Shown: one piece after another, positions 1-7,573 of the stretch
Layout: every line of letters starts with the position of its first letter
Position numbering within the stretch: the first letter of the stretch is position 1
Source of the DNA: Hondaea fermentalgiana
Taxonomy: Eukaryota; Sar; Bigyra; Thraustochytrida; Thraustochytriidae
Direction: 5' to 3'
NCBI GenBank assembly: GCA_014084085.1
Contig: NPFB01000071.1
Location: 1 to 40,349 of the forward strand
DNA length: 40,349 nucleotides
Made by a program: the position numbers and the translations under genes
The notes under the pieces: generated by a model
Told to the model about the DNA's origin: nothing
Seen by the model: the letters and a program-made list of their open reading frames with translations, nothing else
Database searches by the model: none

Positions 1-17
1 CCTGGCATGGTGTCCGG

Positions 18-57
18 TTTTTGTAAAACCACCGGGGTGGTTTGGTAAATACAAAAA
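18..57. repeat. Long hairpin-forming inverted repeat
   Basis: An inner perfect 8-bp stem, AAACCACC (26-33) with GGTGGTTT (36-43), has a 2-nt loop. It is extended by TTTTTGTA (18-25) pairing with TACAAAAA (50-57) across a 6-nt bulge. It lies in what is probably the subterminal region of the left transposon and could be a transposase-related structure or an independent inverted repeat. Confidence 0.5.
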
Positions 58-92
58 TTTGTCTACGTTTAGTGCTGTCCTGTTCCGCGCGT

Positions 93-140
93 AAGACTGC
101 GGCAATCGACGTTTCTCGCCGTTGGGCGAACGATCGACCA
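93..140 (-). repeat. 48-bp terminal inverted repeat, left copy
   Basis: The sequence pairs in inverted orientation with 38660-38707 over 48 bp with two mismatches. It contains a small internal stem, TCGCC/GGCGA, around a 4-nt loop; one of the two mismatches between copies falls in that loop, so the stem is kept. Similarity stops sharply at both ends. Confidence 0.8.
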
Positions 141-567
141 CGGCCTATCTCTTGCACGTGGCGCCGCGACCGCGATTATTTAGGAAGTTCTAAACATTAG
201 CTACTAGTAAAATTAGCTAAACTGAACCCATTAGCTAAACTAAACCCATCAAGTGTCAAATGAAATAGTCTAAACGAGTGAGACGCCGGCCGGACTCAGG
301 CTCAGGCAAGGGTGTGCTCACGGTTTTGTCCAAATTTGATGCCCCAATACGGGCTCAAACAAGGGCGCGCCCCAGGGTATAAAGATCGTGCAAAAACGCA
401 CTTCAGATAAAGATCGTGCGAAAACGCACTTCAGCCGGCAGAAAAAAACAAAAATAAACAAAAAAAAAGTGTGTGAGCAAGCGAGGAAATCAGAGAAGTG
501 GTAAGGCGATGCGCGGGAGCGACCGACATCGCGCGAGCTAAGGTCCGTGGAAAGTGCCACTGTCAAG
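141..567. other. Intergenic region with two tandem short repeats
   Basis: No gene is supported. The stretch holds an 18-bp tandem duplication (212-229 and 230-247, one mismatch) and a 28-bp tandem duplication (379-406 and 407-434, one mismatch). It lies beyond the 3' end of the minus-strand glycosyltransferase, so the right part is probably its 3' UTR. The open frames here start at non-ATG codons and look like low-complexity translation. Confidence 0.6.
379..434. repeat. 28-bp tandem duplication with stem-loops
   Basis: Two 28-bp units (379-406, 407-434) differ at a single base. The second contains a perfect GTGCG-AAAA-CGCAC hairpin and the first a near copy of it. The repeat is about 135 bp past the stop codon of the minus-strand GT8 gene, so it may lie in its 3' UTR or mark transcript end formation. 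Confidence 0.6.
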
Positions 568-2400
568 TCACGTTGTGTTCGATGCCGGATCCGGGAAAGC
601 CGCTCCCTCTTTGTCTAGTTTGACGATTATCTGATTGACAAAATCGCGTTCCGCAGGCGTCACGCCTTCGTAGAGCTCGTTGACGAGTCGAAGGTCAAAG
701 TGCAGAATCTTGCCCTCCTGGAATCGAGTTGTTCGCTTGGGATCGAAGCCCATAGTGTTATACTTTGGGTCCACGATGCCGTCTTGACGATTTGTGAGAA
801 AAAAATTGAAAAAGTCCTGCTCGCAGAGAAACGTGCGGTTTTGATATGTTCTACGGCCCTCAATGATGAAGTCGTAGAATTCCTTTTTTGGACGCACCAG
901 CAGAACACCTCCATTCGAGTACGTGTACCCTATCTCGAAGTAGCGCGGCTCGTCAATGGTGCAAAGATTGTAATCATCGGGACATGAGCTCCAGAGATTC
1001 GATATATCCCCAGTAATGAGGGTATCGAGGTCTGTGTAGACAATCATATCCCAGTCTGTGAGGTTCCAGAATTGCAGTTTAGTGAACTGATACCTGTAGC
1101 GTTTATCGCGGGCCTTATCACAAAGGAGAGGAGGAACTCTAAATACGTGCCCGCCGCGATCCTTCAGCCATTGGCGAAATTCGGGAAAGGCGTCTTCTGT
1201 GTAGATGATGGCCTGGTTCTCCCATGGAATTTGCCCCCACCTGAACTTGCTCACATGGTGTTGCTTAAAGACAGCAGAGGTGGTGGAGTGCGTATAGCCT
1301 TCGGTAGGGGCAGGAGTGAGCAATGTCGCGTAGAGTACACGTTTTGGGATCTGGCCTGCGCGCTGACTCTCGAAGCTAGCCACAGCCCGATCAACTCGCG
1401 CAAGCAGATCGATCACGGCTGCCTTGGGCGGCGACGTCACATCTTTAAAGCTGTATTGAACCACGCGTGACTCATCTGCCGAATGTATGGGACGCGCATC
1501 GCCCTGCACGCTAAGGAATCGAGAATCCAATAAAGTTCGGTTCACTTGAGTGAAGTAATCATTCAAAAGATATTTTGAACAATATTTCTCCCGAGACAGG
1601 ATCTCCTTCGCTCGCGAAACCAATGCCTCGCAGTGGCGTTTCGATGGATGCGCGACAAACAGATTTGGATCAATCTTGTAAGCTGGATGATCCATTCCCG
1701 CAGCTGCACCACAGAAGGCCGCATTGTCAGTGGGACTGCAGAGGCCCACCAACTCACGCACATCCCGCGTAATGATCGTATGGACGTCCATGAAGACAAC
1801 TGCTTTTGATGTAGGCATACACCATGCCTGGAGAATCGTTAAGGAATGCCGCGTTTCTGAAGAGGTGTCTGATGGCCCGCAGGAAAGTGGCGATACTGGA
1901 TGCAGCTTGATCCCAAGTTCTTTCGCCCAGGCAAGGAGGTCTGGGGACGAGGAAGGTGTGAATAGAACGCCCATTTCGCTCCATGATACCCTGCCAAACA
2001 AGTTCTTCGAAATTGCATGGCGCTTGAACGCCTTGGCGCCAGCATCGCTTGCAACGCTGTCGTCAAGAAGAGTCAACCAAACAGCGGGCTTCACCCATAG
2101 TCGGGAACTGAGCTTGTTTTTCCGTCTGAGTACTGGGCTGATATCGGCTTTAGAAGTGGACATGGTACCTTCGCCTAAAGATGTAAAGGAGGTGCTCTGC
2201 TTAATTTCGGAGGTAGGGTCATGCGCTGTCTCCCCAACTTGCAATTCTTCCGCTTGCGGGATCTTCAACACGGTCACGTGAACTGCTATAGCGACGAAAA
2301 GAAAAATGTAAAGAAGACGAAGCAGAGAAGCTCGAGGTATCTTCAGCGGGCTCATATCTCCCTCGCTTTGCGCCGCTCGCGGTGGAGCACGAGGACTCAT
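568..2400 (-). CDS. Tandem-domain GT8-like glycosyltransferase, type II membrane protein (paralog 1)
   Basis: Encodes about 610 residues. The open frame extends to 2511 but begins there with TTG; ATGs occur at 2400 and 2355. I used 2400, although 2355 would put the start just before the membrane anchor (about residues 26-45). A short cytosolic tail plus one hydrophobic segment indicates a Golgi type II protein. The C-terminal half (about 350-575) is a GT8-type (glycogenin/galactinol-synthase-like) domain, with the metal- and nucleotide-sugar-binding DLD in VYTDLDTLI near residue 456, a conserved SNGGVLLVRP segment and a late histidine (ILHFD). The N-terminal half (about 100-330) aligns by eye with the C-terminal half but has DVH in place of DLD. 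Donor and acceptor cannot be read from sequence. It is divergently oriented to paralog 2, about 660 bp away. Confidence 0.85.
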   Translation of the reverse strand: MSPRAPPRAAQSEGDMSPLKIPRASLLRLLYIFLFVAIAVHVTVLKIPQAEELQVGETAHDPTSEIKQSTSFTSLGEGTMSTSKADISPVLRRKNKLSSRLWVKPAVWLTLLDDSVASDAGAKAFKRHAISKNLFGRVSWSEMGVLFTPSSSPDLLAWAKELGIKLHPVSPLSCGPSDTSSETRHSLTILQAWCMPTSKAVVFMDVHTIITRDVRELVGLCSPTDNAAFCGAAAGMDHPAYKIDPNLFVAHPSKRHCEALVSRAKEILSREKYCSKYLLNDYFTQVNRTLLDSRFLSVQGDARPIHSADESRVVQYSFKDVTSPPKAAVIDLLARVDRAVASFESQRAGQIPKRVLYATLLTPAPTEGYTHSTTSAVFKQHHVSKFRWGQIPWENQAIIYTEDAFPEFRQWLKDRGGHVFRVPPLLCDKARDKRYRYQFTKLQFWNLTDWDMIVYTDLDTLITGDISNLWSSCPDDYNLCTIDEPRYFEIGYTYSNGGVLLVRPKKEFYDFIIEGRRTYQNRTFLCEQDFFNFFLTNRQDGIVDPKYNTMGFDPKRTTRFQEGKILHFDLRLVNELYEGVTPAERDFVNQIIVKLDKEGAAFPDPASNTT

Positions 2401-3063
2401 TTTCCGGCTTGCGTGGTGATCAAAGCGTGCACACCGGCACGCCACCTCGCGACTGACGCGTTTTATGCGATCACAAGATAGCACCAGCAAGCGTGCGCAG
2501 CGAAGATCCAATCCAGCAGTCCTTGCGCCCTTCTTGCAAGTCGCCCGCGCCTCAGGGGGCTGAGCTTTCTATACGACACTCGTTTACGAAGCGCCCCCAG
2601 CGCGGGAACGAAACAGCGCCAAAGGAAATTCTAGCACGCCAGCCTATGCCTCCATTGGCAAGACTAGGCATAGCTCTGGCTATCGTTGCTGCAGCAGCTG
2701 CAGCTACCCTACGCTTAGTCTACTCCTATTGACAGCCTGGCATAATCTCACCTATTCATGACCCTTCGGCAATGCGAGAGGGTTAGGAGTTGTGCAGAAT
2801 TAGTACGCGCTCGCGAGCAAGACGCCGCGGGGGCAACGCCGCCGCTGGAAGCCCGTCGCCGTCGCTTCTTGCGGAAAGCGGGGGGGGGGTCACAGCTCGT
2901 TATCAAAAGCCTCTCTATACTGCAGTTGGGTGGCGCGAAAGCGTGCAAAGTGAAGGGAGCTTTGCGTTGAAGAAGAAATCAAAGTCAGGGAGGTCCAAGG
3001 AGCGACGGAGACAAGCTAGCTTATACTCCACGCATCTCCTGCGCTCTGGGCTCTGCAAGCACG
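2401..3063. promoter_or_regulatory. Shared upstream region of two divergent GT8 genes
   Basis: The 663 bp between the starts of the minus-strand GT8 paralog 1 and the plus-strand paralog 2 must hold both promoters. Visible features are a G10 run at 2880-2889, a stretch of GCTGCAG-type repeats near 2690-2707 and purine-rich sequence near 2970-3010. No TATA box or known initiator is convincing. The small open frames are unconvincing. Confidence 0.45.
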
Positions 3064-4773
3064 ATGCAGCCTCGTCGGCCCATTCTCTTTATTGCCCTTG
3101 GCATAGCAGCTCTGCTGCTGACCCTTATCAATTTAACAACTCTTGGGGAGGAATTTCAGGACAGCGTCTCCATGGAACATTTTACCTCCGAAGACGTTGT
3201 CAAGGTGTCCACATTCATGGCTCCTCCTTTTAGAGGCAGTACATTCTTTTACTCTGCGCACTGGATCACCCTTCTCGATGAGACTGCGGCAAGTACAATT
3301 GGCGCCAAGATGTTCAAACGCCACATGATTTCCAAATACCTTCATGGGAAAGTTGCCTGGGAAACTATGGGAATTATAGCCTCGCCTGGGGCTCCAGATG
3401 ACCTTCTGACTTGGGCAAAGGGTCTGGGAGTCACCATTCATGAGATGCCAGTGCTTGAGTGCAATGCAAAAACACCCGATATTTCATTGCAGCGCTACAA
3501 GTTGACCAAACTTCGATCCTGGTGCATGACCGAGTTCGAGAGTGTGGTGTTCATGGACCTTAACACTGTGGTGTTAGGCGAGGTACGCGTACTACCAAAC
3601 ATGTGTAGGAGCTCTCCGCCTGCTGCAATTTGCGGAGCAAGCGCAGGGACAGACCAGCCAGCATATACGATTGACCCGAATGTTTTTGTCGCCGTGCCCT
3701 CCGCAACGCACTGCAGCGCATTGCTCACGGAGGCTGGAAACGCTACACCTGCTGCAACAGGTTGCGAAAAAGAAATTCTCAGCAGCTACTTTCCGCATGT
3801 GGATCGAAAAAACATTGATCCTCGGTACAATAATATCGTCTTCGAGGGAAACACCGTGCATCGAGTAGACGACTCGATTGTGGTTCAGTATGATCCCACT
3901 CATGCAGAATCGATGGAACGATCAGATGTGAGAGCAATGCTAGAGAGCATTGATCGTGATCTTGACAGCTTTGAGTCGCAGCGAAAACACGAAGTTCCCA
4001 AACGAGTTCTTTACATCACGATGCTCACACCCTCTCCACCGGATGAGTCCACGCACTCCACCACGATTGAAGTCTTCAAACAGCACCATATCAGCAAGTT
4101 TGCTATTGGCGGGATACCGTGGGAGAATCAAGCGATCGTCTACACCGAGAACGCCTTTCCCGAGTTTCGAAAATGGCTCGAAGATCGAGGCGGTCATACA
4201 ATCGAGGTACCTCCTCTTTTTTGTGAGAATGGGCGCGACGCGCGATACAAGTATCAGTTCACAAAATTGCAGTTGTGGAACCTCACAGACTGGGACGTCA
4301 TTGTGTACACAGATCTGGACACTCTGATCATGGGAGACATTTCAACTTTATGGAGCTCATGCATTCCTGGCGTAAACTTGTGCGGAGTCGAGGAGACTGT
4401 ATACTTGCCCAAAAAACACTACCTCAATGGCGGAATGCTTATCGCTCGTCCCGATGCTACCTTTTACAAGTATCTCATCGAAAGTCGCAAGACATACGAC
4501 AAATCGACCTTCCTCTGTGAACAGGATTATCTCAACTACCAGCTTACAACCCGTCGCATTGGAGTCGTTGACTCAAAATACAACATCATGAGTTTTGATT
4601 ACACACGGCAAGTTCGATTTCAGCAGGCAAAGATCGTTCATTACGTGATGTATCAAGTGGACAACCTTCAGGGTGGCATCACACCGGACGAGCGTGATTA
4701 TATTCACGAAGTTATTGCCAAGGTTGACAAAATCGGCGAGTCTTATCCGGATCCAGTACGTCCTGCAACTTAG
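3064..4773 (+). CDS. Tandem-domain GT8-like glycosyltransferase, type II membrane protein (paralog 2)
   Basis: Encodes 569 residues from an ATG at 3064 to TAG. A very short N-terminal tail is followed by a hydrophobic anchor (about residues 6-27), typical of a Golgi-resident glycosyltransferase with a lumenal catalytic part. The C-terminal GT8-like domain has the intact DLD motif in VYTDLDTLIMGD (about residue 419), LNGGMLIARP and a late histidine in KIVHYV. The N-terminal half repeats the same fold elements (FKRHMISK, WETMG, KLRSWCMTEF) but its DxD position reads DLN, so it probably lost metal-dependent catalysis. It is colinear with paralog 3 downstream (581-bp gap) and divergent from paralog 1. 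The three share many identical segments and clearly arose by local duplication. Substrate unknown. Confidence 0.87.
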   Translation: MQPRRPILFIALGIAALLLTLINLTTLGEEFQDSVSMEHFTSEDVVKVSTFMAPPFRGSTFFYSAHWITLLDETAASTIGAKMFKRHMISKYLHGKVAWETMGIIASPGAPDDLLTWAKGLGVTIHEMPVLECNAKTPDISLQRYKLTKLRSWCMTEFESVVFMDLNTVVLGEVRVLPNMCRSSPPAAICGASAGTDQPAYTIDPNVFVAVPSATHCSALLTEAGNATPAATGCEKEILSSYFPHVDRKNIDPRYNNIVFEGNTVHRVDDSIVVQYDPTHAESMERSDVRAMLESIDRDLDSFESQRKHEVPKRVLYITMLTPSPPDESTHSTTIEVFKQHHISKFAIGGIPWENQAIVYTENAFPEFRKWLEDRGGHTIEVPPLFCENGRDARYKYQFTKLQLWNLTDWDVIVYTDLDTLIMGDISTLWSSCIPGVNLCGVEETVYLPKKHYLNGGMLIARPDATFYKYLIESRKTYDKSTFLCEQDYLNYQLTTRRIGVVDSKYNIMSFDYTRQVRFQQAKIVHYVMYQVDNLQGGITPDERDYIHEVIAKVDKIGESYPDPVRPAT

Positions 4774-5354
4774 AAAAAGTAAACGAAATCTCTTCTTCCT
4801 CGATCTGCTCAGAGTTGCCTGTTCCTGCACCAGTATCGTGTGACCCCGTAACATGATGTCTCGGCAAGGGTACGGGCACGCTTATGGAAAGGTCCCTTCG
4901 AAGTGTCCGGCCTTTTACTTTCTTTACGTTTTTTTCGTTTTTACAGGGACCCCTGCAGACACCTCAGCATTTGTCGCCAGCAGTTCGACCACACAAATGG
5001 TTTACAAGCTCATGCTTGTTATGTTTCAATGCAAATCTTTAGAAAAGGCGCACCTGCCAGCTCTTCGACCTTGAGATAGGTAAGATTAGCATTGGAGAGG
5101 CGACAACCTGAAACGTGCTTTCCAGCCTACTTTGAATGGAGATGGAGAGAGAAAAACGTTTTATACCCGAGCATCAAGCTGAGCAAACAACGTTCACCTT
5201 GACCTGCATGTTAGACCAAGGTTGTCCTTCTTCTAAAAGCCCTCGTTGCAGGAAACTTTGAGAGGCGAGACAGGTAGCGCGGGAGCTCTTGCTTGCTTGC
5301 ACGCGCACGTTGCTTCACGAGGTTGCGCTGGCGTGTGTACACGCATCTTGAAAG
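4774..5354. other. Intergenic region between GT8 paralogs 2 and 3
   Basis: No gene is supported. An ATG-started frame of 73 codons at 4853-5074 has a phenylalanine-rich composition and no recognisable features. The region should contain the 3' UTR of paralog 2 and the promoter of paralog 3; no clear motif is visible. Confidence 0.5.
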
Positions 5355-7163
5355 ATGGTCATGAGCCCGCGAGCTTCGGCGGTTGAGCCAAAGAATCTGC
5401 CAAGCGCTTCGCCGGTAACAAGCCCGCGCAGACGCTCCTTGTCGAGCAGCGTGTTCTCTCGACCCTTGGTGCCTGCCTTTGCCTGCGCCGCTCTCGTCGT
5501 GTTGGCTATCACAGGCCTCAACATGCTCCAGGGCGCCCAAATTTTTCAGGACTCAGAGCTAAAGATTGTAAGAAGCGAAACGTTCATGACCGTGAACTCA
5601 AGCTTCTCTCCTACCATTTTGCAGAATTACCCAGCGCCTGCACGCTCCGTAATATGGCTTACTCTTCTCGATGAAGAATCAACCTCGGAAGAGGGTGCAC
5701 TAGCTTTCAAGCGCCACATGGTCTCGAAACATGCATACGGTGCAATTGCCTGGGAGAATATGGGAGTTTTTGTCACACCAGAGGCGCCAGAAACCCTCGT
5801 GGCTTGGGCAAAGGACCTCGGTGTTTCAATTCACCGGACGAAGGGCCTCTCTTGCAGCAGCTGGAGTGTTCGCGCTCCTAAACAGAAGAAATTGACAAAG
5901 TTGCAAGCTTGGTGCATGACGGACTTCGAGAGTGTGGTTTTTATGGCAGCCAACACGTTGGTCACGCATGATGTGCGCGAGCTTGTGACAATGTGCAGCG
6001 ACGCTGGGATTGGCTTCTGCGGCGCCGCTTCTGCATCGAACCTTCCGTACTATCGAGTCGATACTGGGGTTTTTGTGGCTCATCCTTCCGAAGCGCAGTG
6101 CAGCGCGCTCATGGAAGAAGCAAAGACACCAAGGAAGAAATGGTCTATGGGCTGCGAGAAGAGCATCCTGAATAATCATTTCCCCTACGCACATCGAGCA
6201 AGCATTGATCCTCGCTTCAATGTTATTTGGTCTGCGAAAGACACAGTGCACCGGCTGGAGGATGCCTTTGTGATTCAGTACGACGCCTCCCACGCACCTT
6301 CTATGACTCGCATGGAAATGCAAGCACTACTTGAGAAAGTCGACCGCCTTTTGGATTCTTTCGAAACGCAGCGTTCTCACCTCGTGCCGAAGCGTGTACT
6401 CTATGCAACGATGCTGACACCACCGCCCAAAGATGGTTACACACATTCCACCTCTGCGGACATGTTCAAACAGCATCACGTGAGCAAATTCCTTTATGGA
6501 AATATTCCATGGGAGAACCAGGCTATCATTTACACGGACAATGCCTTCCCCGAGTTTCGCAAGTGGCTCGAGGACCGCGGGGGGCATACGATTGAAGTCA
6601 AACCACTTTTTTGCAAAAATGGGCGTGACAAACGCTATAGATATCAGTTTACCAAGCTGCAGTTTTGGAACCTTACGGACTGGGATACCATCGTTTACAC
6701 GGATCTCGACACCATCGTCGTTGGGGACATATCGCAGCTTTGGAATGCATGCGTCGACACTGTCAAGGTCTGCGGCGTGGAAGAGCCTCGCTACATGCCG
6801 GGCAGGCGCTATATGAATGGTGGCTTGCTTTTGGCAAGACCCGACGATGCATTTTATAAATATCTCATCGAGGGTCGCAAAACGTATACGCAGTCCACGT
6901 GGTTGTGCGAGCAGGACTATCTCAATTACTTTCTGACTGGACGTCGTTATGGCGTTGTCGACCCAAAGTACAACGTCATGGGGTTTGACCCGAACCGAAA
7001 GATCCCGTTCCAAGCGGCCAGGATCATTCATTACGTACTGGGTCAGGTCGACAGACTTGAGCTTGGCATCACTGCCTCTGAGCGCGATTTTCTGCATGCC
7101 ATGATGGAAAAGGTGAAGATTAAGGCTGACACGTATCAGGACCCGGCCATCACAAAGCCTTAA
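5355..7163 (+). CDS. Tandem-domain GT8-like glycosyltransferase, type II membrane protein (paralog 3)
   Basis: Encodes 602 residues from ATG 5355 (a second in-frame ATG follows at 5361) to TAA. A serine/arginine-rich cytosolic tail of about 36 residues precedes a membrane anchor (about 37-58). The C-terminal half is GT8-like with DLD in VYTDLDTIVVGD (about residue 450), MNGGLLLARP, CEQDYLNYF and a late histidine (IIHYV). The N-terminal half is a clear internal copy (FKRHMVSK against FKQHHVSK; KLQAWCMTDF against KLQFWNLTDW) but the DxD site reads AAN, the most eroded of the three paralogs. It lies directly upstream of the sulfotransferase gene on the same strand. Donor sugar and acceptor cannot be deduced. 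Confidence 0.87.
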   Translation: MVMSPRASAVEPKNLPSASPVTSPRRRSLSSSVFSRPLVPAFACAALVVLAITGLNMLQGAQIFQDSELKIVRSETFMTVNSSFSPTILQNYPAPARSVIWLTLLDEESTSEEGALAFKRHMVSKHAYGAIAWENMGVFVTPEAPETLVAWAKDLGVSIHRTKGLSCSSWSVRAPKQKKLTKLQAWCMTDFESVVFMAANTLVTHDVRELVTMCSDAGIGFCGAASASNLPYYRVDTGVFVAHPSEAQCSALMEEAKTPRKKWSMGCEKSILNNHFPYAHRASIDPRFNVIWSAKDTVHRLEDAFVIQYDASHAPSMTRMEMQALLEKVDRLLDSFETQRSHLVPKRVLYATMLTPPPKDGYTHSTSADMFKQHHVSKFLYGNIPWENQAIIYTDNAFPEFRKWLEDRGGHTIEVKPLFCKNGRDKRYRYQFTKLQFWNLTDWDTIVYTDLDTIVVGDISQLWNACVDTVKVCGVEEPRYMPGRRYMNGGLLLARPDDAFYKYLIEGRKTYTQSTWLCEQDYLNYFLTGRRYGVVDPKYNVMGFDPNRKIPFQAARIIHYVLGQVDRLELGITASERDFLHAMMEKVKIKADTYQDPAITKP

Positions 7164-7573
7164 TCAAAGAGTATGGTCGGCGCTGGCCGACCAAGGCCAG
7201 CATTAGGAAGGAAAGGACTTGAGGATAAGAAATTGGAAAAGGAAATGGGAACAGAAACAGTACTGGAAATTGAAAGGCTAAGGGTAATGGAAACTTCAAA
7301 AGAACATGAGAATTGATGGCTTGCGCAATGGAAACGTTGGTTCCTTCTCAAGTACACTAGTACTAGCCCGTTATTTTATTTCATGGTGTTTTGTCATAGT
7401 AGGACCAGCTGAATCCATCGGTCCCTGATCTCTGGGTCGGCGCCGTGACATCCAACCTCTGGGGCCTTGAACTTTTTTATCTTTGAGTAGACCCAAGGTC
7501 ATTGAAACAGACTCTAATCTGTTTTGCCTCGAGCGAGACTGCGCGCGTCGCGCAAGACTGGGGCCGACCCAGT
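7164..7573. other. Intergenic region between GT8 paralog 3 and the sulfotransferase
   Basis: No gene is supported. The left part has a perfect hairpin right after the GT8 stop (7175-7192) and then a purine-rich strand to about 7310. An open frame runs into the sulfotransferase from TTG at 7502 but has no ATG until 7574. Confidence 0.5.
7175..7192 (+). repeat. 7-bp stem-loop just after the GT8 paralog 3 stop
   Basis: GGTCGGC (7175-7181) and GCCGACC (7186-7192) form a perfect 7-bp stem with a GCTG loop, 12 nt downstream of the stop codon. It would form in the 3' UTR. A role in transcript stability or end formation is possible but not shown. Confidence 0.5.

Larger units (their letters stand above)
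1..140 (-). mobile_element. Right-hand end of a MULE-family element (rest lies outside the window)
   Basis: Positions 93-140 are the reverse complement of 38660-38707 with two mismatches in 48 bp. The right-hand copy lies 370 bp upstream of a MULE transposase gene that reads away from it, so the repeat behaves as a terminal inverted repeat. In the left copy the orientation is reversed, which puts the element interior at positions 1-92 and beyond the window, and its outer boundary at about 140. The interior bases do not match those of the right copy, so this may be the opposite end of the family or a diverged member. The family assignment relies on the right-hand copy; no coding sequence is visible here. 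Confidence 0.55.

Noticed and set aside
2401..2511. N-terminal extension of GT8 paralog 1
   Set aside because: The longer frame begins at TTG and would place a Cys/Arg-rich leader before the anchor; the paralogs have short tails, so an ATG at 2400 or 2355 is preferred.
4853..5074. 73-codon ATG frame between GT8 paralogs 2 and 3
   Set aside because: Aromatic-rich translation of T-rich intergenic DNA; no motif and no support.
6327..7097. 256-codon minus-strand frame inside GT8 paralog 3
   Set aside because: It is antisense to a strongly conserved catalytic domain and has no recognisable features of its own.
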